From Chelonoidis abingdonii (lineage: Eukaryota > Chordata > Testudines > Testudinidae), in NCBI RefSeq assembly GCF_003597395.2, contig NC_133769.1:45302283-45366282 (forward strand): a stretch of DNA of 64,000 bases, in the 5' to 3' direction. Shown piece by piece: positions 13,087 through 24,300 of this stretch (positions are counted from its first letter, which is position 1; each line of letters begins with the position of its first letter). The translations under genes were made by a program, and so were the position numbers. The notes beneath the pieces are model-generated. The model did not search any database. It was not told the origin of the DNA and worked only from the letters and a program-made list of their open reading frames with translations.

Positions 13087-13384
13087 CAGGGCTGGTCTAC
13101 ACTACGGGGGAAAATCGATCTTAGATACGCAACTTCAGCTACGTGAATAATATAGCTGAAGTCGAAGTATCTAAGATTGAATTACTCACTGTCCTCATGG
13201 CGCGGGATCGATGTCCGCGACTCCCCCTGTCGATTCCGCAACTCTGTTCGGGTTGGTGGAGTTCCAGAATCGATATAAGCACCTTCGGGGATCGATATAT
13301 TGCATCTAGATGAGGCGTGATATATCGATCCCCGAGCAATCGATTGCTACCCGCTGATACGGCGGGTAGTGAAGACTTAGCCTC
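13087..13384. mobile_element. Palindromic non-autonomous DNA element (copy 1)
   Basis: About 298 bp with imperfect terminal inverted repeats: a CAGGGCTGGTCTACACTAC start, and an end whose complement reads CTGAGGCTAAGTCTTCACTAC. Two internal hairpins are clear: CTTAGATAC (13120-13128) with GTATCTAAG (13167-13175) around ACTTCAGCTA/TAGCTGAAGT, and CGGGGATCGATATAT (13286-13300) with its exact complement at 13320-13334. It is CpG-rich compared with its surroundings. A diverged copy lies at 63530-63821. The terminal CAG suggests hAT, but no 8-bp target duplication is visible. Confidence 0.65.
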
Positions 13385-16055
13385 AGTGTTCCAAATCTGC
13401 TCTCCATCCCACCCAGGCAGCAAATGAGCTGGGCTCTCCCTTTTTAGCTCCTCACTTGATGTTGGGTATCTGCTTCAGGTGTCATGGGGTGGGGCTGATT
13501 GGCCCCCAGCAGCCCATTAATTTGGTCCTAATTTGTGAGGTTTGTACACCCCACCACATGCCTGTTTTGTATAATTTTAAAAGCATGCCTTTACAGTATT
13601 GGACTTCTTTAAAGGTGATCTATAAAGCGCTTTCAAGTGTGTGCACTTTTTTCAGCTTATGAAATTCATGGTCTCTGAAGGTACGCTTTACCTTTGTCTT
13701 TTTTTCATAAATTCATAGATTAATTTTTGTTAGCATGCCTCTTTTCATGATTCTTTTTAAAATAGTGCTTGTAAGCCCCCTGCCTGACAACATGAGTGAG
13801 AGATTCAAGATTTCAGCTATGCATCTTGCTTGATATTATTATTTGTAGGCTTGGCAGAATTTTTATTTTTAATGACGATGGATATTGATATGTATTTTTA
13901 AGCATTAGACAAAAGAAGAGTTTTAAAAGTTGTTAGGATTTAAAGTGTACATGCTAACATATGAAAACTGTTAAAACATTTCATAAAAGCTTTGCAGGTC
14001 ACCTTTTATAATACACCTTTTATTTTTTAGCTGCAGACAGATTGAAGTGAAAGTACTGTGGTTTACTTTAGAGCGTCCTTCAGTGGGCCCTGAAGTTGTC
14101 TTTTGACTTAGGATTTCCTGTAAATGATGTATATTTTATTTTCAACCAGAAGAGAGATAATTTTAAGGAAAAGATCCTAGTTACTTTTTGCAAAGTTTTA
14201 CAGATTGTATGTATGAAAGGTCTTTCCTCGTCTTCTTGTGTTTGTTTTACTTTGATTCCTCTTTGCACATAAGCTTAAATACTACCAGTTTCATGAGGAT
14301 TTTATTTGCCAAATCCAGCATATTCTCTGCACTCTGTAGGTTAATTGGGAGAGGGGGTTGATTGGGTGGCAGAGGACTAGGAAGAACTAAGAACTGATTA
14401 TGTAAACAGAATTCCCTTTGAAATCAATGGGAATTCTGTGTGTGGAGCTTACAGCGTCAGGACCCAGATCCTCAGGGATCAGGGCCTAACTTTCACCGAT
14501 GTCACCTTTGAGGATTTGGCCTAGGCCATTAGGATGCATTGCTATTGGAGCCATCCATCGCTACTATAGGAGATACTGATCCTGCAAAGTGCAGCGCTCC
14601 TTCTGTGAGGTGGTGTGCCCCTGAAACTCATGATGGAGACCAGGAGAGTGCACGGCCTTTCGAAACTTGCAGGAGGATCTCTGCACCTTCCAGAATGAGG
14701 TCTGTTATTAAGTGTAAAAATCTATAATAGTGCAAAGATTTCAAATTTGAGTCAGAATGTAAAAGTTTTAGGGCTTGATCCTGCAACATGCTGAGCACTG
14801 CATCCCTAATCCCACAAAGCATTGAAGCATGTGCATAATTTCTTTGTAGGACTGAGCACTCAGACTCTATAGCAGCATTGAATTAAGTAAATTCTTAAAA
14901 AGGAAATAAAATATTAAAGCAAAATACTTCATTTGGCTGTCATTTTATGCATCTGAAAATTGTAAATCTTATCAGAATTGTAATCCAGAATTTAGTCTGT
15001 AAGAAGACAAGAACAAAAAAAACCCCTCAAACAAACAAAGCCCCCAAACCCCATTGCCAACACCTTTGAAGAACTAGACTCCTATTTTGATAAATAAATT
15101 TAAGAATTATGTATTTTACATATTAAGTTGGGGTTAAATGAGAGGCAATTGTCTGATAAGACATTGAAGAGTGATTTTTGTCCACTGTAACACTCTATCT
15201 GAAACAAAAGACTGATAAGAGTTTTTAATAAAGGGTTTAATAAAAAACAGTTCCAGTATTTGGGAAAACTATATACTCTGGCCTTTAAGTAAACCTTTAT
15301 TCTGCTTGGTTTGCCTGTGCAAATAATTTAAGGTTGAAACCAATACTCTGATAAGATTTTATGACCCCAAAGATGAGCCTTTATTGATACTATCTCCAAA
15401 AGTGCTGCTGTTGTTGATTAGGTGTTGGCCTTTTGTGTTTTCTGGCTTATTTGAGAGTTGCTGATCCTTCTACAGTCTGTTCTTAGCTGCTAATCCTCAC
15501 AAGCTTGAGAAATTCTAAGAACATTGACCATCTTTTCTGGGGTCAATGCACAACATTAGGAGTTTACTGCTCTTAGAGGCTGACACACTGCAAAGACTTA
15601 CGAACATGCTTAACTTTATAGTTGAAGTCAAAGGGACTGCTCGGCATGTGTAAAGTTTAGCACATGTATAAATCTTGGCAGAATCAGGGCTTCATAGACC
15701 TAGTGTTGCTTGGAACAGGTATCTTTTTTCGAGTACTCTTATCTTTGGTGACAAGGAAAGGGGACAGTATGAAAAACCTGTATCTACATATTCCACGCCT
15801 ACCATATTTCTTAATGCCACATACTCACAGGACAGCCATGAATCTGAACCTTACCCTCTCATTCCCAGGAGCAGTTCTGGACTCCATTTGTTGCTAGGAC
15901 AATGGAGGAATCAACCTTTTCCCCCTCTAATATCATAAGAAGGCTTCTAAACTATTCCGCTGTGACTGGGATCGTCATTGAGCACATCCCCAGAACACCA
16001 GACATTCCGGACTTAAGGGAGCAATGTGACACCATCCTCGTTGCATGATCCTGCC
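13385..16055. other. Intron sequence, nothing firm
   Basis: No coding sequence recognised. At 14455-14530 and 14765-14835 there are phrases (a CCTGCAA...GAGCAC type motif) that I associate with old dispersed repeats of turtles, but I cannot delimit or name them. An A-rich patch lies at 15012-15045. Confidence 0.4.
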
Positions 16056-16099
16056 CCCACCAGCATGACCTTGTACGTATGTGAGGTCATGCTGGTGGG
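16056..16099. repeat. 16-bp perfect inverted repeat (hairpin)
   Basis: CCCACCAGCATGACCT at 16056-16071 is exactly complementary to AGGTCATGCTGGTGGG at 16084-16099, with a 12-base loop. It may sit in a larger decayed element, but no ends were identified. Confidence 0.8.
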
Positions 16100-16304
16100 A
16101 CAGAGTGGTGCTTTCTTCAGTATGGTGTCCTCCATCCCATGCAGTGTGATGCTGGACAAAACCATGTCCAGTTTTACATTCATACTGGACAGGGGACAAA
16201 GTTTGAGGGAACAGACCTGTCCAGCTTAAAACAGAACACGTTACCTGCCAAACAATGACCTTTATTGCAGCATAGTGGCTGACAACTTTTCCGTGGTTGT
16301 ATGC

Positions 16305-16443
16305 AATGTTGTAGCTGTGTCGGTCTCAGGGTATTAGAGAGACTAGGTGGGTGAGATGATGTGCGGCTTGAAAGCTTGTCTCGCTCACCAACAGAAGTTG
16401 ATCCAATAAAAGATACTACCTCACTCACCTTATGTCTCTAACT
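16305..16443 (-). repeat. Penelope-type tail repeat, foldback form
   Basis: The left part reads GTAGCTGTGTCGGTCTCAGG, then a GGTGGGTGAG phrase. From 16369 the same family is read on the opposite strand: AAAGCTTGTCTCGCTCACC, then CAGAAGTTGATCCAATAAAA, then a CCTCACTCACCTT phrase. The left arm is short, so this is an asymmetric foldback. The same unit is at 19424-19575, 40725-40800 and 44066-44270. The copy at 40725 is joined to Penelope-like coding sequence, which is why I assign the family there. Confidence 0.6.
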
Positions 16444-18539
16444 TTTCCCGTTGGCTATCAGATAGAAATGCCATAGGGGGAACTCTTGGCTACCTCAGGT
16501 AGGCACCTCTCAGGGCCTCCCAGTATAGCAGAGTCCCAACTAGTCTGCATTGAAAGAGATGATCACTGGGGAACATTATGTGGCCCAGGAGCTGCCAGCC
16601 ACTCAAAGAGCATAGAAGAAAGTTATAGTGCTTTTTGATTGATGTGATGGAAATGAGAATGGGCCCGAAAGCTGCAGATGTGTTAAAAATATTTTGAATT
16701 CAGTCATTAATTTAGAATATGTTTAAAGCTGCACATCTGTTATTTCACATTAATATGAAATTAAAAAGTTACAAGAAACTAATTTAACATTAATGAAATG
16801 CTCAGGGGGGAGAGCGAACTTTAATAATTGTGGATGTGAAGAACTATAATTTCTGTCAGGTTGATATTCCTATTTGTATATAATTAAAATGTTTTAATTT
16901 CTTCTGTGAATGATATTTGACATACTCTGTGTGTATAGGAACTCAAACGAACATCATGGAGTTTAGTGCATTACCTCTTGGCAATATGATTACCTCTTCC
17001 ACTGCAAGTTGTTCTTGTACTTTAGCCAGATTTTTCATATAGTGCCATTTCCCTTTTGTGTCAAAATGCATGAACATGGGTTAGGGTCCTTTAGGTAATA
17101 TAACACAGTCAGAACTGCAAATCATTCTGTCCTTGGATTTCAACCTCTAAAAACATGGGTGCTCATTCAGTAGACATGTGCTCCCTTTCCATATTGTTTA
17201 TGCACATAAACAAATAGGTAGCAAACTGATCAAGATATTATGCTATTGATCTGACCTGTGGTTCTTACTCAGATAAACTGACATTGAAGCCAGTTTTGCC
17301 TAAATAAGGGCTATTACAGCAGAATCTGCGTAAGCAGAATGACCTCCATAAGTAAGTAGCCTTATTTGCCACTTAGGCAGAATTCCCAGTTATTGGAGGA
17401 TGTCATTTCAATAGAAATACTATTTATGGAGCTGAAGATGTAGTGCCATCTAGTCTGGTATCCTGTCGCTGACACTGGCTAGTGCTAGTACCTTCAGAGG
17501 AAGATCCAAGAAAAACATGAAGTAGCTAGTTATTGTTTCTCCTAACTAGTCTCCTGCCCAATCAGTCCCAGTGTCCTGCTAAGCAAGTCTCAGTATTCCC
17601 TGCACTCCACTTCCCAGTCCCAGGTTCCCTTGCCAGGTTCCTTGTTCCAATCTACTTTCCCCACCTCTCCTTTGCAGGTGTGACTCTTGTCTCCTCTGCA
17701 TTTGAATCAGGCAGCTTCCTTCTCCACTCAGCTTGAGTCTAACATTAAGTCACAAAATACAGAAGAGCCCCCCTGTTCTCAGTTCAGGACCTGGACCTGG
17801 CATGACCCTCATCAGACCGAAGCTGCAATTGCAAGGAAAGTGCTGCTCAGCCCTAGGTTGGAGCATGCCCAGTAAAGACAATTTTAGGGGATTTAGCTAC
17901 TAAAAATGACCATGTGTGAACTGAGATTATTTTTCAAAGGTTTATAATTTGGCTTAATGTGGGTAGATTATCACAGGGACAGCAAAAGACACATCCCTGC
18001 TGCACAGGCCACTCCCTTGCCAATTTCAAGTCCCTGTTCCAAAGCATGGAGCAATAGAGCTGTTCAAGGAAAAGATCATTTAAAAAAAACAAACCATTGG
18101 CAAACAATATATTTTTCCTTAACTTCTTTCTTGGCAGTGACTGAACTATTTTATTTGGGCTCAGCCTGAGTCAGACACCTCACATAGAAAATGTCAGCCC
18201 AAATGGTTATAAGGAACTGAAAAGAGAGTGCTGTATGAAGTGCTGTGTAACCTTAATAGTCAATGCTATCAGCCCCACCTATAATAATAATAATAAATAT
18301 ACCGTTGCTCTTTTAAGAGATGGGAGAGAGAGTAAAATATATTGAGGAAAATGGAGTGAAAATGTAGGCTGGAGAGAGGCAAGCAATTAGCAAAAATAAT
18401 TGACTGTCAGAAAGGATTTGTTGATGAGCATGTGAATAAAACTAGGAGGTCTCTTGAGAGTGTCCAGGAAGGCATAACAGCATGTAGTAAGAGAAGAGCT
18501 GGTAGCGAGAAGGCAAGGAGTAACGAAGTTGAGCAACAC
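16444..18539. other. Intron sequence, nothing recognised
   Basis: Mostly AT-rich with only short frames. The pyrimidine-rich stretch at 17530-17740 gives a 67-codon open frame without resemblance to a known protein. A short AAT microsatellite lies at 18284-18297. Confidence 0.45.
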
Positions 18540-18745
18540 TCAGCTAAGAGTGTTTTGTCCCCAGATCTCACATACCTTGTGCTGGTCTTTGTAATCTGCA
18601 TTGTCTGTGGAGCACAGTGGTCTTGGCAGTTCATAGATGGAGATGTGGTCTCTAATGTAGCTTGGACATGATCCATTAATTGTTTTGAAGATTAGGTCCA
18701 AAGTCTTAAACTGGCTATTATAACAGCACTTGGAGAGAGAGTACG
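18540..18745 (-). pseudogene. LINE C-terminal fragment, L2/Rex-like
   Basis: The minus strand reads SQFKTLDLIFKTINGSCPSY, followed by IRDHISIYELPRPLCST. This resembles the fixed C-terminal block of L2/Rex-type LINE polymerases (RIQFK.L.LTYKALHG.AP.YL.D, then an L.P..P.R.LRS-like stretch). It directly abuts a + strand fragment of the same kind of LINE starting at 18746. The LINE clade is uncertain; the retroelement nature is reasonably clear. Confidence 0.6.
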
Positions 18746-19130
18746 ATGTCATGGGTTTTGCTCTCTATATATGTTGATGACACCTGTCTGCATATCTCAT
18801 TCTCCACTGATGCAATCACCACCATGATAAGATGCCACAATGCTTACAAGAGATCATCTTTCTGGATGAAGAGCAACTGGCTCAAACTCAGCCCTGGCAA
18901 AACCAAAATGATCCTGGTTGGCCAGGGAGATGCCTTGAAGGACTAGTTGGGAAGCTATCAGTATATCTAAAGCTGAATATGAGAACAACAGAAATACTCC
19001 CACTGATGTAGAATGTGGCTGCTTGTCTCCTCCAGGGTTTAGGCTACCATGAGCACATCACAGGCAATGCTGTACTCCCTCCACTTGTTCCCATTCTAAA
19101 AATCAGCTGTTAAAATGGTTCATGTGATTT
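18746..19130 (+). pseudogene. LINE reverse transcriptase fragment, L2/Rex-like
   Basis: The + strand frame reads IYVDDTCLHISFS, a variant of the YADD catalytic box of reverse transcriptase with its usual TQLY-type continuation. About 30 residues on comes WMKSNWLKLSPGKTKMILVG, the expected WM..N.LKLN..KTE.LL.G block. After a gap, about 19008-19060 reads NVAACLLQGLGYHEHITG, corresponding to the NAAARL.TG....HITP block, so some sequence between the two is deleted. Truncated at both ends and non-functional. Confidence 0.7.
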
Positions 19131-19423
19131 TAAAATGGCATGGATGGTTCTATTTATGTAATCTTAGTTCTTCCTCACCCTCCCTGTTTTTTTGTCACAC
19201 TCACCTACTGTATCTATCTAAAATTTAGCCTGTAAGGTCCTTTGATAATCTTGCATTCTATCTCCCATGAAGCACTTTTGGAAGTTACAGTGTCCTAATA
19301 ATGAGGAAAATATTGGGAATTTTTAATCACAACTAATCTATATAAATCTCTTTGTATGTCATAGCTCTAGTGGCTAATGTCTCCATGATAATTTGCATTT
19401 GTACTTGTCATGATACATTCAGT
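19131..19423. other. Intron sequence, nothing recognised
   Basis: About 290 bp between the LINE fragment and the next repeat, without an open frame or recognisable motif. Confidence 0.4.
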
Positions 19424-19575
19424 GTTCTTGTAGCTGTGTTGGTTGCAGGATATTAGAGACAAGATAGGTGAGGTAATATATTTTTTTGAGTTTACACAGA
19501 GCTGAAGAAAAGCTCTGTGTAAGTTCAAAAGATTCTCTCTCTCACCAAAAGAAGTTGGTCCAATAAAATATTATA
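19424..19575 (-). repeat. Penelope-type tail repeat with central hairpin
   Basis: The left arm (GTAGCTGTGTTGG, then ATAGGTGAGGTAATAT) and the right part (TCTCTCACC, then AGAAGTTGGTCCAATAAAAT) are pieces of the repeat described at 16305. A perfect TTACACAGAGCT / AGCTCTGTGTAA hairpin in the middle (about 19491-19521) joins them, so the copy is again a foldback. It ends about 275 bp before the exon at 19850. Confidence 0.6.
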
Positions 19576-19849
19576 CTAAATAAAATATAAATAATATTAC
19601 CACATCCACCTTCTCTCTAATGATGATATATTGCCATTATTCACTTACAAATTAAAATTGCCTTGCATTTCTGATGAAAGTCAGACCTTTAATATTTGTG
19701 TAACATTTTACTATAAATACAGAAAATGTTTGAAGCTTTTCTGTTATTCCCTTATTTTGAAATGTTGTTTTTATTACAATTAAAATAGGCAATTACCATA
19801 GCTTGTCCCACATGATTAATTTTTGCATTTTGTGTGCTCTGTACCGAAG

Positions 19850-19930
19850 CTGGATAATGCAGATGAACAAGCAGCTCAGATCCGACGTGAACTAGATGGA
19901 CGTCTACAAATGGCAGAACAAATGACAAAG
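19850..19930 (+). CDS. CADPS2: CADPS2 exon (27 codons), internal
   Basis: Encodes [20 protein letters not shown] followed by MAEQMTK: 81 bp, starting and ending on codon boundaries. The acceptor is CCGAAG at 19844-19849 after a T-rich stretch; the donor is AAG|GTAAAT. The peptide matches a highly conserved segment in the N-terminal part of CAPS/CADPS proteins, ahead of the C2 and PH domains. CAPS proteins are cytosolic, bind PIP2 and SNAREs, and prime dense-core vesicles for calcium-triggered exocytosis. The paralogue cannot be fixed from this exon alone because CADPS is nearly identical here; the next two exons favour CADPS2. The 12,531-bp intron to the next exon holds many repeats. An upstream exon was looked for and not found. 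Confidence 0.9.
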
Positions 19931-20109
19931 GTAAATTATGATTGTCACTTTCATGCCTACAATTTTAAATGGTGTGTGTGAGTGCGTGCGTGTACACCAT
20001 ATACCCTCCTGAATATTATAACCATTGATCCTTTTAAAAGGGAAATCAAGCAAATTAGGGCAGTTGTACTGTGCAGCAGTTTAGAAGAACAGACTAGTTC
20101 CAGACTAGA

Positions 20110-20190
20110 GCATCTGTCTGTCTCTCTCTCATTTTATATATATAATATAGACACACACCAGGTGGGAGGAGAGAGAGAGGGAGACCTTGA
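20110..20190. repeat. Low-complexity CT / TA / GA tract
   Basis: CTGTCTGTCTCTCTCTC, then TATATATATAATATA, an ACACACACC stretch and a GAGAGAGAGGGAGA stretch in succession. A compound microsatellite about 200 bp downstream of the exon. Confidence 0.7.
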
Positions 20191-20924
20191 TAAGTCATAT
20201 ATAGTGTGATCTGATTCTGCCGTTGTCAGCGAGCTCAATTGGAGAGAAAAGAGAGTGTGTGTGTAATTCGTACACATGTGAGTATGATATGGTATAAAAT
20301 TTGTATTCACATGAGTTTGGGATGGATTTTGGCATTACAAGTAGCAAAGCCAGAGAGTTGTGCAGGCCATCCTAAATAGTAATGGATGGATTAAAGAGAA
20401 TTTTTTTTATAAATGTTTTAGAAAATTAGATCTATTTTTATATCCCTCAACCTATAAAGCCAGACCAGAGTGCACCAGTGACCTGGTAATGCACATCAGC
20501 AGGGTCCATATGGACAATTAGTGAATGGCAAGCTAGTGCAGGGTAGATTCACATGTCAGCTTTCTGTGAACGAAATAATTATGTAGACAAGGCTATATAA
20601 TTCCTATGGCCCAGAGCACGTCCTCCCATATTAAAAACTATGGGCAGAAGATAATGGGGAATAAATCTCCGGCAGTATTCATTAGGAGAGAACATCCCTG
20701 CCTTTGTACCACAGGCCACATCACTCCATGGTTGGGGGCTGAATTTCTCAATTGCAGAAAGAGCCATATGGGCCTTCCCCACACCCAGTATTCCCTGGGC
20801 CATAAACAAGGAACTTCTATACCAGTTCTGTACTCTGTGGCTCCCCAGCCCCTTGCTAGTGTAGCTCTAATGGATATCCCAATCATATATATGGTTTGCT
20901 CAATGTGTGTATTTAAAAAACCCT
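20191..20924. other. Intron sequence, nothing firm
   Basis: No recognised exon. The open frames at 20579-20976 on both strands resemble no known protein. Confidence 0.4.
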
Positions 20925-23268
20925 TCTCTTCCTCTTCAAGTGCTTGCTCATGTCCATTCCAAGTAGGTGTGTGCATGCCACGTGCACAGTTGTTGGAAGG
21001 GTTTTTCCCCTAGTGGTACCTGTCATGTCGGCCCTGGAACCCCTGGAGTCATGCCTTCATGGTGGTGTATATAGGTCCCTGCCAAAACACCACCTTCTCA
21101 GTTCCTTCTTAATGCTACTGATGGTTGTTGGAGCAGCTCTCTTCTTTTGCAAGCGATCCACTAGTGGGCCTTCTCATGTTGTACCTGTAAATAGTTAAAA
21201 CTTAGTATTAGTTCCAGTAGTTCATAGTTAGTTAAGGTAAGTTTTAGTTGGGGGGCTCCCCCCACCACCTTTCCAGACTGGGGTATACCTCGGTCTCAAG
21301 GATTCAAACCATGTGGGTCCTATCTGAAGCCTATGCCAAAGGAAGACCCACATGCCTGCTGCTTAAAGTGTTTGGGGAAGCCCATCAGACTGAGAAGTGC
21401 AAAATCTGTAGAAGCTTCTGCGCAAGGACTAAGAAGGAGAGGGACTTTAGGGTGACATTGCTCCTCATAGGAGCCAGCCCTTCATCCGCAGCCAGCATAG
21501 GTGGCATTCGACTCCACGTCCAACACTTCGGTGTGGAGTGCACTGGCCTTAGTAAGAGAGGCTGTGGCGCTGAGAAAGGACTCGGGCTCCAGGGACCCTG
21601 CACCACCATTCCCCAGCACTGAAGACCTCCTCCGAAACAAGTGCCAGGCATTGCTGCCATTCGCCAGAGCTGCACAAGAAAAAGAAGAGGTTGCTTTCCC
21701 ACTAGAGTAGTGGAGTGAGGAGACACCAGTGGGGTGCATCTGCACTGGGTCACCTTGTTTCGGATATGACTCAGCTGGCACCGTCGATTCTGGCCTCACA
21801 GGGAAGTCCGTCGAGTCCGGTTCTCATGGAGTCCCTGGTGTGGAGTGGTTAGGTGAAGGAGTTAGACCTTCTCTCCACGCTGGACATCTTTGAGGCAGGT
21901 AGAGACTTCATAGCAATGATGGCACAGTCCCCCACACAGGCACCACAAGTGGCCGTGTGCCTTCTAAGGGCAAGCAATGATGTGACCCTCCTCTTCCTTG
22001 CCTTGACACTGTTCCCCGGCACCATCTCACTCCGCAACACCTTGGTCACAGAGATCAGAGTCCTTGTCTGACTCGAAGGCGGATTTGTATGCATCTAGGC
22101 GATGCCGGCTCCACTCCAGACGAGAGGAAGAGCAACCATTGCCTATGATGCCGTAGCCACCGCAGTGGCAGACGCCTGCTCAGTGGCCCTTCTGGACCCA
22201 GTGGACCTACTACCAAGCTCAAGGGCTGGAGTCCAGGTCCTTGTAGGTGGTATCAGAGCAATGGGCCCCTCCACCATCATCATCTGTAGCCTGTGAATCT
22301 CCATGAGGCTTAGAGATGGGCACACAGGCCAGCACTGAGACCGCAGCAGGACCCGGCACCGGGGCCAGTACCAGGATGTGTCGGCGCAGGGGGATCCCCG
22401 CAACCGGAGGGTCAGGAAGACCTGGTGCCCGTGGGCATCTTCCTTATCCTCCCCTGATGAAAGTGTGGCGGGAACATCCACCACGCTTCCGGCTATGGAC
22501 AACTGAGTCCACAAGGAGTTGCTCAGAAGGATGGCTCAAAATTTGGATATGCAGGCAGAGGTGGAGACTGACCCATGGTTGACATTCTGGTGCCTGAAGA
22601 TCCCTCAGGGGTGGCTTTGCCCCTCATTAAGACCATCCACAACACTACTAAAGTGTTGTGGCAAAAGCCCGCCTCCCTTTCCCCCCCCCCCCCCGCCAAA
22701 GGGGTGGAGAGGAAGTATTTTGTGCTTTCAAAAGGGTATGAGTACCTGTTCACTCACCCTCAGCTGGGCACTCTGTTGGTGGTTTCCAACTAAAAGGAAA
22801 GGCAAGGACAACCGGGACCTACTCCTAAGTCCAAGGAGGCGAAGAAACTTCGGTAGGAAGGTGTATTCTTCCGTGGGGTCCATCTTCACATTTCCAACCA
22901 GCAGGCAGCCTTAGTTGCTACAGTTTTAACTCTTGGACCATGTTGTCTAAATTCAAGGAGCTACTCCCGGTGGACTCCCACTAGGACTTTGCTGCTGTTC
23001 TTGAGGAAGGCAGGGTCATTGCAGTGACCTCCTTACAGGTCTCTCTAGATTGGGTGGACTCGGCAACCCATATTTTGTTGATAGTCATAGCCATGAGAAG
23101 GCGCTCATGGCTTCAGGTCTCGGGACTCCTGCACAAAGTTCAGCAGACAATCTAGGATTTTCCTTTTGACTGTTTAGGGCTTTTCTCGGAGCAAACAGAC
23201 TGTAAGCTCCACAGCCTGAAAGACTCATGGGCAATACTAAAGTTCCTGGGGTTTCATACGTCTTAGCC
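20925..23268 (+). mobile_element. DIRS-type retrotransposon relic (copy 2)
   Basis: A 2.3-kb 5' portion of a DIRS element. The leader at 20925-21240 begins with the CTTCAAGTGCTTGCTCATGT phrase characteristic of this repeat's terminal region. ORF1 follows from about 21245 to 23268 in several frames. It includes an EAHQTEKCKICRSF block (21376-21417) from the Cys-rich region and an ERDFR stretch. Next come DPSGVALPLIKTIHNTTKVL at about 22598-22657 and VERKYFVLSKGYEYLFTHPQ at about 22706-22765. The C-terminal block reads MRRRSWLQVSGL at about 23094, then GLFSEQTD and LHSLKDS. A run of 14 C lies at 22681-22694. Frameshifts and stops show it is dead. It ends abruptly at about 23268 against an opposite-strand gypsy relic. 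Confidence 0.7.
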
Positions 23269-23885
23269 TGGTAGTTCTCTTTCCTTGCCTCAGTGGTTTT
23301 ATGATAATGACTTTTCACTTTCAAGTGTCTGTTTATAACTTTTAAGCTAGTTTCAGGTTTTTCAGGTTGCTCCTGTTTTTTGTTCTGTTCTTTGACTAAT
23401 TCTGACAGCTTTGCCATTCTGTATAGCTGTGGCTAGGGTTAAATCTCTCTTCACTTGTAGCTGCTGTGAAAGGTTTTTATCAATTAACCCAATAACCAGC
23501 CTGTCTGATATTTTTAAGTTTTGCATTCCCAAAATCTCAGTTTTCAGCCAATACATGTAGAGCTCTTATAAAACATACATTTCTCCTGGTTCTTGAATTC
23601 TCTGCTGCAAAAAAAATGCTCTTTGATAAACCACATTTCTCTGGAGTATAAAGACATGGCCAGACATAGCCAGAACTCCTTCGCGGTCATGTTTGTGATT
23701 GCTTCACTAAAATCAAAGGATTTAAATATATGCTCTGCCTGCTGTCCCATAGCATAAATTACAGAAAATACTTCTACATCACCAGTTTCTTTGTGGAGTT
23801 TGTTTGCAATGCAAAATCTTGCAAAATTATTGTTTCCAGTCTGTCCATTGTGAATGTTTGTCAAAGCTGAAGTTCTCTGGGGCAT
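23269..23885 (-). pseudogene. Ty3/gypsy-like gag relic
   Basis: On the minus strand the frame starting at the Met at 23885 reads NNFARFCIANKLHKETGDVE, then VIYAMGQQAEHIFKSFDFSE. This resembles the N-terminal gag of a vertebrate Ty3/gypsy-type LTR retrotransposon. A second frame (from 23556) gives ISDRLVIGLIDKNLSQQLQV then KRDLTLATAIQ, matching the usual I.DRLV.GI.D..LS..LQ....LTL..A...A block. A third (from 23417) starts MAKLSELVKEQNKKQ. The breaks between frames show frameshifts. Everything downstream in gag-pol is missing, because the relic stops at the DIRS junction. Confidence 0.65.
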
Positions 23886-24300
23886 TGAAGAGTAGCAGAC
23901 TGACAGTCGTACAACTTTTGTTGCTTTGTTCCTTCTGTCTGTAACCTTTGTTGCTGTTTTTGTTCTGTTTCTGTTCTTTCTTTTCTGACACTATGCCATG
24001 TTCTTTTGTATCAGATATGGACTGGTCACAACTTGCTTATACACATCAGCTCTGTTCATCATAAGATCCTTTACTGCTCTGCCAGATATGGCTGAAGTTT
24101 AAAAATGGTATTTTTTCTCACAGTGCCACCTAGTTGCTGAACAGTATAATACTGTTTACCATTCCATTCCAACAACAATTTAAGACTGGTTTCTTGCACT
24201 CAGAGGAATTGTTTGTCATGTGTAAGGTATTCCCAGATGGCTTTTATTTTTGACTGTCAAAATTAGGAATTATGGATTCTTTCCGTGAAAGCTGGCTTTT
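23886..24300 (-). other. Probable leader or LTR region of the gypsy relic
   Basis: Lies immediately upstream (minus strand) of the gag relic, so it should hold the leader and possibly a 5' LTR. I cannot identify TG...CA ends or a primer-binding site with confidence; the assignment comes from position only. Confidence 0.3.

Noticed and set aside
13079..13392. 8-bp hAT duplication around the palindromic element
   Set aside because: CCCACATT and AGTGTTCC do not match, so the superfamily stays open.
21385..21799. Frames of 105-122 codons on the minus strand
   Set aside because: They lie opposite the DIRS ORF1 remnant and are shadows of it.
22681..22694. Run of 14 C as a regulatory or recombination site
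   Set aside because: A simple homopolymer within a dead DIRS ORF; may also be a length artefact.
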